A stretch of 7,315 nucleotides of DNA from an uncultured Granulosicoccaceae bacterium (GTDB lineage Bacteria > Pseudomonadota > Gammaproteobacteria > JABXHR01), in the NCBI GenBank assembly GCA_937921805.1, contig CAKZUS010000236.1, positions 1 to 7,315 of the forward strand, read 5' to 3'. The translations under genes and the position numbers were made by a program. Shown in pieces: positions 1 to 5,304 of this stretch. The number at the start of each line of letters is the position of its first letter. Within the stretch, counting starts at the first letter, position 1. The notes beneath the pieces were generated by a model. The model was given only the letters and a program-made list of their open reading frames with translations, was not told the DNA's origin and searched no databases.

Positions 1-1340
1 GTGCGAATGGCAATCGCCATATCCATATTGCCGCTCCAAGACCAATACCCGACCGCCCCTCCATAGATACCGCGCTTATGCGGCTCAATGTCATCGATGA
101 TCTCCATCGCGCGCACCTTGGGCGAGCCACTGAGCGTGCCAGCCGGAAAACTTGCCCGCACCACATCTATGGCTCCCAGGCCGGGTTTGAGCGTGCCGGT
201 GACATTCGAGACAATGTGCATCACGTGCGAATAACGCTCAATGGCCATTTTGTCAGTGACTTTGACCGTTCCAGGCTCACTGATACGACCCACGTCATTG
301 CGCCCAAGATCTATCAACATCAAGTGCTCGGCCAGCTCTTTCGGATCAGCCAGCAGCTCTTCTTCTAGGGCCAGATCTTCTTGCGCGCTCGCACCACGTG
401 GGCGGGTGCCCGCCAAGGGACGCACCGTGACCTCGCCGTCTTCTAGACGCGCAAGAATCTCCGGCGAAGACCCCACCACTTGGTGATCCCCCAGCTCCAA
501 TAAATACATATACGGAGAAGGGTTGAGCGTGCGCAGAGCGCGATAAACATCCAGCGGTGGCGCTTGCAGCGGAACCGACATTCGCTGCGAGAGTACAATC
601 TGAAAGCAATCCCCAGCGACGATGTGCTCCACACAACGCTCCACGCCGTCTTGGTACCCTTGTTCGCCCATTTGCGAGGCAAAGGCGTTTTCTTCCACAC
701 GCACCGCCTCCTCTTTGTGCGAACGAGCCGGCAAGGGTTCCCACAGCGCGGTTTCGATTTCATCCAAACGCTGATTCGCCTGCTCCCAGGCTTGCGCCTC
801 GCGCGGATCTGCATTCACGACAATTTGTAAGGTCCCGCGCAGATTATCAAAGACGACCAGCTCATCGGAGACCATGAACAGCATATCGGGGGTATCGAGG
901 GTATCCGTGTGATGCCACACATCCAGCTTAGGCTCGATGTAGCGCACGGTGTCGTAGCCCATGTACCCCACCAAACCGCCCGTAAAACGCGGCTGCTCGC
1001 CGGAGCCATTGTGGGCCGTGGGGCAGCGATACTGGGCATGGTAGGCATCAAGCCAAGCCAGCGGGTCAGCCACTTCTTGCTCCGCCACGACGTGTCCGTC
1101 TTGCCACTCTTGGACGTGGTAGCGCCGTACTTGCAAAGTGCGCCGCGCAGGCAAACCAATGATGGAGAACTGCCCCCATTTCTCCCCGCCCTGCACAGAC
1201 TCCAGGAGATAGCTATAGGGGGCGTCGGCGAGCTTGAGATAGACCGACAGAGGCGTTTCTAAATCGGCCAAAATCGTACGCGTCACGGCGATGCGGGTAA
1301 AACCCTGCTGTGCCTGCGCGGTAAATTCCTCGGGGGACAT
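1..1340 (-). CDS. trpE: Anthranilate synthase component I (TrpE), C-terminus cut by window edge
   Basis: Catalyses chorismate plus ammonia (from the TrpG glutaminase partner) to anthranilate, the first committed step of cytoplasmic tryptophan synthesis. Reading the minus strand from ATG at 1340 gives 446 complete codons without a stop before the sequence runs out. The N-terminal domain carries the LLES motif (residues 45-48) that lines the tryptophan feedback site in characterised TrpE proteins. The chorismate-binding domain shows RPLAGTRPRG (307-316), LGRNDVGR (345-352), FPAGTLSGSPK (398-408) and GIYGGAVGY (424-432). Ala310 in the PLAGT motif, where aminodeoxychorismate synthase PabB has Lys, supports TrpE over PabB. 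Relatives are about 490-520 residues, so roughly 45-75 residues are missing off the left edge. The start is supported by GGAAG at 1346-1350, 5 nt upstream, and by an N-terminus resembling pseudomonad TrpE. It is transcribed away from the fumarase gene. The partner trpG is not in the window. Confidence 0.97.
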   Translation of the reverse strand, partial: MSPEEFTAQAQQGFTRIAVTRTILADLETPLSVYLKLADAPYSYLLESVQGGEKWGQFSIIGLPARRTLQVRRYHVQEWQDGHVVAEQEVADPLAWLDAYHAQYRCPTAHNGSGEQPRFTGGLVGYMGYDTVRYIEPKLDVWHHTDTLDTPDMLFMVSDELVVFDNLRGTLQIVVNADPREAQAWEQANQRLDEIETALWEPLPARSHKEEAVRVEENAFASQMGEQGYQDGVERCVEHIVAGDCFQIVLSQRMSVPLQAPPLDVYRALRTLNPSPYMYLLELGDHQVVGSSPEILARLEDGEVTVRPLAGTRPRGASAQEDLALEEELLADPKELAEHLMLIDLGRNDVGRISEPGTVKVTDKMAIERYSHVMHIVSNVTGTLKPGLGAIDVVRASFPAGTLSGSPKVRAMEIIDDIEPHKRGIYGGAVGYWSWSGNMDMAIAIR

Positions 1341-1376
1341 GCGAACTTCCAATAAGTAAGAGGGAGCAGAGCATGA

Positions 1377-1405
1377 ATCATAACGCTCTCGCTGGCTCCT
1401 GCACA
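1377..1405 (-). promoter_or_regulatory. Possible sigma-70 promoter for trpE
   Basis: On the minus strand, TATGAT (1382 down to 1377) resembles a -10 box. TGTGCA (1405 down to 1400), 17 nt upstream of it, matches 3 of 6 positions of TTGACA. The predicted transcript would start about 30 nt before the trpE ATG. No leader peptide rich in Trp codons and no attenuator-like pair of hairpins is visible in the short leader. The call rests on motif resemblance alone. Confidence 0.35.
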
Positions 1406-1419
1406 GCGACACAAGCCCC

Positions 1420-1435
1420 TATACTGATGTCAGTA
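1420..1435 (+). promoter_or_regulatory. Fumarase -10 candidate overlapped by an inverted repeat
   Basis: TATACT (1420-1425) is a good -10 box in front of the fumarase gene, but no acceptable -35 lies 16-18 nt upstream, which suggests a weak or activator-dependent promoter. The -10 overlaps the dyad TACTGA (1422-1427), TG spacer, TCAGTA (1430-1435). Both arms match perfectly. A dyad covering the -10 and the likely start point is the position expected of a repressor operator. No regulator is assigned. Confidence 0.35.
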
Positions 1436-1457
1436 CCATCTGCTGGAGCGCACCCAA

Positions 1458-3002
1458 GTGACAACGATTCGCCAGAGCGACCTGATCGACAGCGTCGCCG
1501 ACGCCTTGCAATTCATCTCTTGTTATCACCCGAAAGACTTTATCGACGCCGTGCATCGGGCTTATGAGCATGAGCGCAGCCCCGCCGCGCGCGATGCCAT
1601 GGCACAGATACTGATCAACTCGCGACTCTGTGCGGAGGGACGGCGCCCGATCTGCCAAGACACTGGCATCGTGACCGTGTTTGTCGAAGTCGGCATGGGG
1701 GTACGCTGGGACAGCGAGCTGAGCCTTGAAGACATGATCAACGAAGGCGTACGGCGAGCGTATACCGACGAGCACAATACGCTGCGCGCCTCGATCTTGG
1801 ACGACCCTGCTGGCGCACGGCGCAACACCCGCGATAATACCCCCGCCGTCATCCACACCCGCCTTGTTCCTGGCGATACGGTGCACGTCGAGATTGCCGC
1901 TAAAGGGGGTGGGTCAGAGAACAAGTCCAAGCTCGCCATGCTCAACCCCTCCGACAGTATTGTCGACTGGGTACTCAAAACCGTTCCCACTATGGGGGCA
2001 GGCTGGTGCCCACCGGGTATGCTCGGCATCGGGATCGGCGGGACTTCAGAGAAAGCCATGCTCTTGGCCAAGCACGCGCTCATGCAACCGGTAGATATCC
2101 AAGAGCTGGCGGCCCGAGGCGCAAAAAGCCGCACTGAGGAGCTGCGCTTAGAGCTGTTCGAGAAGGTCAACCAACTGGGCATTGGCGCGCAAGGCTTAGG
2201 CGGACTCACGACCGTGCTGGACATCAAAATTCTCGACTATCCGACGCACGCAGCCTCCTTGCCAGTGGCGATGATTCCCAACTGCGCCGCCACGCGTCAC
2301 GCACACTTTACGCTCAACGGCGATGGCCCCGCGCTACAAACTCCCCCTACGCTAGAGGATTGGCCACAAATCACCTGGGATGTTGGCCCCAGCGCCGAAC
2401 GGGTAGACCTCAATACGGTCACTGCCGAGCAGGCCCGCAGCTGGAAACCAGGACAAACCTTGCTTCTCAACGGCACGATGCTCACGGGTCGCGATGCGGC
2501 GCACAAACGCATCCAGACCCTGCTAGAAAGCGGCGAAGGTCTCCCTGAGGGCGTTGATTTGCGCGGCAAGTTTATCTACTACGTCGGCCCTGTCGATCCG
2601 GTGCGCGACGAAGCGGTCGGGCCAGCAGGCCCCACAACCTCTACGCGTATGGACAAGTTCACCGACATGATGCTTGGACAAACCGGCATTCTTGGCATGA
2701 TCGGCAAAGCCGAACGCGGCCCTGCAACGATTGAGTCGATCAAACAACACGGCGCCGTCTATCTTATGGCCGTTGGCGGAGCGGCCTATCTGGTGTCCAA
2801 AGCGATCACTAGCGCGCGGGTCATTGCCTTCGAAGAGCTGGGTATGGAGGCGATCCATGAGTTCGAGGTCAAAGACATGCCGGTCACCGTCGCGGTGGAC
2901 GCCCAGGGCGACGCGGTGCACCAAAGCGGGCCTCAACAGTGGTCAGCGAAAATTGCAGCAGGAGAAGAGCGCATTATGACGTTTCATCCCCGCGCAGACT
3001 GA
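1458..3002 (+). CDS. fumA: Class I (iron-sulfur) fumarate hydratase
   Basis: Interconverts fumarate and malate in the TCA cycle, in the cytoplasm. The 514-residue chain fuses the alpha and beta domains of the oxygen-labile class I fumarases (E. coli FumA/FumB are 548). The three cysteines expected to hold the [4Fe-4S] cluster are visible: Cys66 in CQDTG, Cys184 in GWCPPG and Cys276 in NCAATRH. Their spacing is nearly the same as in E. coli. Asp68 in CQDTG and the GPTTSTRMD segment (391-399) correspond to active-site regions of structurally studied class I enzymes. AAKGGGSENKS (147-157) and GAQGLGGLTTVLD (243-255) are further family blocks. The start is GTG at 1458: GGAG at 1445-1448 sits 9 nt upstream, and MTTIRQSDLI matches the N-terminus of pseudomonad homologues as I recall them. 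It stands alone, divergent from trpE. The symbol is by family; some genomes call this gene fum or fumB. Confidence 0.96.
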   Translation: MTTIRQSDLIDSVADALQFISCYHPKDFIDAVHRAYEHERSPAARDAMAQILINSRLCAEGRRPICQDTGIVTVFVEVGMGVRWDSELSLEDMINEGVRRAYTDEHNTLRASILDDPAGARRNTRDNTPAVIHTRLVPGDTVHVEIAAKGGGSENKSKLAMLNPSDSIVDWVLKTVPTMGAGWCPPGMLGIGIGGTSEKAMLLAKHALMQPVDIQELAARGAKSRTEELRLELFEKVNQLGIGAQGLGGLTTVLDIKILDYPTHAASLPVAMIPNCAATRHAHFTLNGDGPALQTPPTLEDWPQITWDVGPSAERVDLNTVTAEQARSWKPGQTLLLNGTMLTGRDAAHKRIQTLLESGEGLPEGVDLRGKFIYYVGPVDPVRDEAVGPAGPTTSTRMDKFTDMMLGQTGILGMIGKAERGPATIESIKQHGAVYLMAVGGAAYLVSKAITSARVIAFEELGMEAIHEFEVKDMPVTVAVDAQGDAVHQSGPQQWSAKIAAGEERIMTFHPRAD

Positions 3003-3026
3003 CCAAGAAATCAATCAATAAAAAGT

Positions 3027-3041
3027 TGGCACACTTTCTGA
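3027..3041 (+). promoter_or_regulatory. Candidate sigma-54 (RpoN) -24/-12 promoter for amtB-glnK
   Basis: TGGCAC (3027-3032) is a perfect -24 element. With the standard 5-nt spacer, the -12 position reads CTGA instead of TTGC, so the GG dinucleotide and the -13 G are kept but the -12 C is replaced by A. Transcription would start near 3053. A sigma-54 promoter is expected for an NtrC-controlled amtB-glnK operon. The -12 mismatch and the unusual position upstream of the operator keep confidence low. Confidence 0.35.
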
Positions 3042-3058
3042 CCTCTGTAGTGATTAGC

Positions 3059-3073
3059 ACGGAACATTTCCGT
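3059..3073. repeat. Short palindrome in amtB upstream region
   Basis: ACGGAA, CAT, TTCCGT is a perfect 6-bp inverted repeat with a 3-nt centre. It lies at or just after the predicted sigma-54 start point. It could be an operator half-site pair or a weak RNA hairpin. There is no adjacent T-run, so it is not a convincing terminator for the fumarase gene. Confidence 0.5.
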
Positions 3074-3115
3074 CTAAGTATTTGTTTATATAGCATATTT
3101 TATATCACTACACTA

Positions 3116-3146
3116 TGCACCGTGCACCACTTTGGTGCGCGGTGCA
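3116..3146. promoter_or_regulatory. NtrC (NRI)-type operator within a 14+14 bp nested dyad
   Basis: The inner part reads TGCACCA (3123-3129), CTT, TGGTGCG (3133-3139). This matches 13 of 14 arm positions of the classic NtrC consensus TGCACCA-N3-TGGTGCA. The outer halves TGCACC (3116-3121) and GGTGCA (3141-3146) extend it into a 14-bp inverted repeat with one mismatch. Finding an NtrC box in front of amtB-glnK is what nitrogen-limitation control predicts. It sits only 17 nt before the amtB start codon, which is much closer than usual for an NtrC enhancer. Confidence 0.7.
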
Positions 3147-3162
3147 CTACACGAGGTCAACG

Positions 3163-4362
3163 ATGAGTGAAGTTCACGCAGGGGTAGATGTTCTATTTAT
3201 CCTCATGGGCGCGATTTTAGTACTGTGGATGCACGCCGGTTTCGCCTTTCTCGAAGTCGGTACGGTTCGGCTCAAAAACCAAGTCAACGCGCTAGTCAAA
3301 ATTTTCAGTGACTTTGGTGTCTCGACGGTGGTGTACTTTTTTATTGGCTACCAAGTCGCCTATGGCACGGGCTTTCTCGCACCGGCCTCAGAGCTTGCGG
3401 TCAACAATGGCTATGAGCTGGTCAAGTTCTTTTTCTTACTGACTTTCGCCGCCGCGATACCCGCCATTATCTCTGGCGGCATCGCAGAGCGCGCGAGGTT
3501 TGGCCCCCAGTTACTCGCTTCCGCGATTATTGTGTCGGTGGTCTACCCCACGTTTGAAGGTATGGTGTGGAATGGCAACTTTGGCTTCCAGAGCGCCATC
3601 GAACAACTCACCGGCTATGGTTTTCGTGACTTTGCTGGTTCTATCGTCGTGCACGCGGTCGGTGGCTGGCTGGCTCTGGGCGCTGTAGTGATGCTCGGCG
3701 CCCGCAAAGGTCGCTACTCTTCCGACGGCAGAACACTCATGGCGCATCCTCCATCGAGCATCCCGTTTCTGGCCCTCGGCTCCTGGATACTCACCGTCGG
3801 CTGGTTTGGCTTTAACGTCATGTCGGCACAAACCGCAGAGGCCGTCAGTGGCTTGGTAGCCATCAACTCACTCATGGCGATGGCCGGTGGCCTACTCGCC
3901 GCTTTATGGGCAGGTAAAAACGACCCCGGATTTGTTCACAACGGCCCACTGGCTGGTTTGGTGGCAATTTGTGCAGGCTCAGATATCATGCACCCTATAG
4001 GCGCTTTGACCACAGGTGCGGTCGCGGGAGGCTTGTTCGTATGGGCCTTTACCTGGACACAAAACAAACTTAAAGTCGATGATGTCCTCGGCGTGTGGCC
4101 CCTGCACGGCTTATGTGGTGCTTGGGGTGGAATCGCCGCCGGTATCTTTGGTCAGCAAGCCCTCGGTGGTCTGGGCGAAGTGAGCTTGGTCGCTCAGTTG
4201 CTCGGCTCGCTAGCGGGGGTTGCTTTTGCTACGCTGGCTGGGTTTATTATCTATGGCGCACTCAAAGCTACGATGGGCATCCGCCTGACTGACGAAGAAG
4301 AATACAACGGCGCCGATCTGAGTATTCACAAAATCTCGGCCTCAACGCCACAAGACCGCTAG
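3163..4362 (+). CDS. amtB: Ammonium transporter AmtB
   Basis: Inner-membrane trimeric ammonium channel that recovers ammonium under nitrogen limitation. The 399-residue protein is almost wholly hydrophobic, consistent with the 11 membrane helices of the Amt family. It has no obvious cleavable signal peptide, unlike E. coli AmtB. Family features are visible: the GTVRLKNQVNAL segment (33-44), GGIAER (105-110), DFAGSIVVH (156-164) with the conserved Asp156 and first pore His164, GWFGFN (213-218) with the pore aromatic, and PLHGLCGAWGG (313-323) with the second pore His315. The soluble tail keeps DEEEYNGADLSIHK (377-390). The start is ATG at 3163, with AGG at 3154-3156 placed 6 nt upstream. An in-frame ATG at 3115 would give 16 extra residues, but it lies inside the operator dyad and has no ribosome site. 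Stop at 4362 is followed by glnK after 10 nt, so the two are co-transcribed. Confidence 0.97.
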   Translation: MSEVHAGVDVLFILMGAILVLWMHAGFAFLEVGTVRLKNQVNALVKIFSDFGVSTVVYFFIGYQVAYGTGFLAPASELAVNNGYELVKFFFLLTFAAAIPAIISGGIAERARFGPQLLASAIIVSVVYPTFEGMVWNGNFGFQSAIEQLTGYGFRDFAGSIVVHAVGGWLALGAVVMLGARKGRYSSDGRTLMAHPPSSIPFLALGSWILTVGWFGFNVMSAQTAEAVSGLVAINSLMAMAGGLLAALWAGKNDPGFVHNGPLAGLVAICAGSDIMHPIGALTTGAVAGGLFVWAFTWTQNKLKVDDVLGVWPLHGLCGAWGGIAAGIFGQQALGGLGEVSLVAQLLGSLAGVAFATLAGFIIYGALKATMGIRLTDEEEYNGADLSIHKISASTPQDR

Positions 4363-4372
4363 GAGACTCGCC

Positions 4373-4711
4373 ATGAAAAAAATCACTGCCATCATCAAAC
4401 CCTTCAAACTCGAAGACGTGCGCGAAGCGCTGTCGCAAATTGGCATCACTGGCGTTACCGTGACTGAAGTCAAAGGCTTCGGTCGCCAAAAAGGCCACAC
4501 GGAACTCTACCGCGGCGCGGAGTACGTGGTCGATTTTCTACCCAAGACCAAGCTAGAGATTCTTGTCAATGACGAGCAGTGCGACGACTGCATTGATGCG
4601 ATCATTGGGGCGGCCAATACTGGGAAAATTGGCGATGGGAAAATCTTTGTCGAGCCAGTCGAGCGAGTAATTCGCATTAGAACCAGCGAAGAGGGGCCAG
4701 AGGCGATTTAG
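4373..4711 (+). CDS. glnK: PII nitrogen-regulatory protein GlnK
   Basis: Trimeric PII signal protein that senses 2-oxoglutarate and ATP/ADP and blocks AmtB when nitrogen is plentiful. At 112 residues it is full length. The T-loop contains ELYRGAEYVVDFLPK (44-58) with Tyr51, the uridylylation site of GlnD. The B-loop TGKIGDGKIFV (83-93) and the C-loop basic residues around RIR (101-103) complete the nucleotide site. Linkage to amtB supports GlnK, although residue 54 is Asp, as in E. coli GlnB, rather than the Asn of E. coli GlnK. Residues 70-73 read CDDC, a CxxC not typical of this helix. The start is ATG at 4373, with AGGAG (4361-4365) overlapping the amtB stop codon and 7 nt spacing. The order amtB then glnK is the reverse of the common glnK-amtB order. 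Confidence 0.96.
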   Translation: MKKITAIIKPFKLEDVREALSQIGITGVTVTEVKGFGRQKGHTELYRGAEYVVDFLPKTKLEILVNDEQCDDCIDAIIGAANTGKIGDGKIFVEPVERVIRIRTSEEGPEAI

Positions 4712-4724
4712 CCGTCGCTGGCTA
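4709..4724. terminator. Small dyad joining two convergent stop codons
   Basis: TAGCC (4709-4713), GTCGCT loop, GGCTA (4720-4724) forms a 5-bp inverted repeat. Its ends are the TAG stop of glnK and the TAG stop (CTA on the plus strand) of the cytochrome gene. It could act as a weak bidirectional terminator, but the stem is short and no T-run follows on either strand. No better terminator exists between the convergent genes. Confidence 0.25.
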
Positions 4725-5048
4725 CTGCCCTAAATAAGCGGCCAAGTTCATGATGTCTTGGTCGCTCAAAGCTCGCGTCATATTTTGCATGACGGCATTG
4801 TCGCGCCTGCCTTCACGGTAGGCGCGCAACGCCTCTGCCACGTCGGAAGCAGGCATCGCTGTCAAGGCTCTATATTCGGCCCCACGGTTCAGTGACTGTG
4901 GGTTGTGGCAGCCCACGCAGCCTCGATCAGAAAATAGACGCGCACCCGCGTTCGCATCAACTGGGCGAGAGTTGACGTGCCCCATCTGCAGGGCAATCGC
5001 GGCCGCTACTGAGGTCACCGCGAGGTACTTAGTCCAAATTCGAAGCAT
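4722..5048 (-). CDS. Small exported single-haem class I cytochrome c
   Basis: A c-type cytochrome expected to carry electrons in the periplasm; the redox partners cannot be inferred. Translation from ATG at 5048 gives 108 residues. The N-terminus (MLRIWTKYLAV..., hydrophobic to about residue 22) is a Sec signal peptide or anchor. Cleavage near residues 27-33 would leave about 75-80 residues. The haem motif is CVGCH (residues 44-48). The C-terminal pattern, with Met87 and Met90 before ALSDQDIMNLAAYL, is typical of c4/c553-like domains, and one of these Met residues is probably the axial ligand. A TTG at 5051, directly before the ATG, could also serve as start. Ribosome-site match is weak for both. 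The gene converges on glnK, with 10 nt between stop codons, and is divergent from mshI. It has no clear operon partner. Confidence 0.88.
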   Translation of the reverse strand: MLRIWTKYLAVTSVAAAIALQMGHVNSRPVDANAGARLFSDRGCVGCHNPQSLNRGAEYRALTAMPASDVAEALRAYREGRRDNAVMQNMTRALSDQDIMNLAAYLGQ

Positions 5049-5151
5049 CAATTGATAAAAAGTCCATTCTGTCGTGGACAGCTCTTTGGCTGAAAAATAG
5101 CAGTTCCCTGCCTTTTCTCAAGTTTTTTACAAGAAAGAATTCTATGTCATT

Positions 5152-5187
5152 GTAAAATATAAATAAAGGCACAAATAAGTATTTTAC
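5152..5187. repeat. Inverted repeat GTAAAATA-N20-TATTTTAC
   Basis: GTAAAATA (5152-5159) and TATTTTAC (5180-5187) are perfect 8-bp inverted arms about 28 bp apart (start to start), in the AT-rich core between divergent genes. The spacing is close to three helical turns, so a dimeric or looping regulator could contact both arms on one face. In AT-rich DNA such a repeat can also arise by chance. Confidence 0.45.
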
Positions 5188-5280
5188 CTGCCGTTGTGCT
5201 GTTTTTTCGACGCAGCTCTCGAATTACTCAAATCAGTACTCCACCTCCAAAGTCGCTCCGATCCATGCCGTTATAGGGGG

Positions 5281-5299
5281 CATAGAGAACTATGGGGGA
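5281..5299 (+). promoter_or_regulatory. mshI ribosome-binding site next to a small hairpin
   Basis: GGGGGA (5294-5299) lies 5 nt before the GTG at 5305 and decides the mshI start. CATAG (5281-5285), AGAA, CTATG (5290-5294) can form a 5-bp hairpin with a tetraloop ending at the first G of the ribosome site. A second G5 run (5276-5280) precedes it. An ATG at 5292 is out of frame and closes after 8 codons. Confidence 0.45.
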
Positions 5300-5304
5300 A
5301 GACT

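Larger units (their letters stand above)
3003..3162. other. Intergenic regulatory region between fumarase and amtB
   Basis: This 160-nt stretch contains no credible gene. It is AT-rich in the middle (about 3075-3110), unlike the coding sequence around it. It holds, in order, a sigma-54-like element (3027-3041), a short palindrome (3059-3073), an AT-rich block that could include a sigma-70 promoter I cannot pin down, and a nested GC-rich dyad (3116-3146). There is no hairpin followed by a T-run, so no clear intrinsic terminator for the fumarase gene is visible. Confidence 0.8.
5049..5304. other. Divergent intergenic region, cytochrome c / mshI
   Basis: About 256 nt without a credible gene. 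The core (about 5120-5190) is strongly AT-rich and should hold promoters for both the cytochrome (minus) and the msh operon (plus). TAGAAT (5144 down to 5139) is a possible minus-strand -10 and TTTACA (5126-5131) a possible plus-strand -35, but neither has a well-placed partner, so no promoter is called. The region includes inverted repeats at 5047-5056 and 5152-5187 and a small leader hairpin at 5281-5294. Confidence 0.7.

Noticed and set aside
78..1340. Plus-strand and alternative minus-strand open frames across the trpE region
   Set aside because: They are antisense or out-of-frame shadows of the uninterrupted trpE frame, with no ribosome sites or recognisable protein features.
1422..1435. 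TrpR operator next to trpE
   Set aside because: The dyad TACTGA-TG-TCAGTA has the wrong core (no CTAG) and is two bases shorter between TACT and AGTA than the TrpR operator, and it sits closer to the fumarase promoter.
3040..3100. Intrinsic terminator for the fumarase gene
   Set aside because: The only short hairpin (3059-3073) is not followed directly by a T-run, so termination cannot be supported.
3134..3147. Second sigma-54 -24/-12 element inside the dyad
   Set aside because: GG at 3134-3135 is followed after 10 nt by AC, not GC, and there is no TTGC.
3115..3162. Upstream in-frame ATG extending AmtB by 16 residues
   Set aside because: The extra residues lie inside the operator dyad, have no ribosome site, and do not resemble an Amt signal peptide. 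ATG at 3163 has a good Shine-Dalgarno and a typical N-terminus.
5047..5056. ATCAATTGAT palindrome at the cytochrome start as an FNR/Anr box
   Set aside because: The half-sites are in the opposite order to TTGAT-N4-ATCAA. The 10-bp palindrome spans the start codon and may be chance.
5194..5304. Upstream extension of MshI beginning with TTG at 5194
   Set aside because: The extension is low-quality sequence in the promoter region. The GTG at 5305 has a strong G-rich ribosome site and begins the conserved MKLFKR-like N-terminus.
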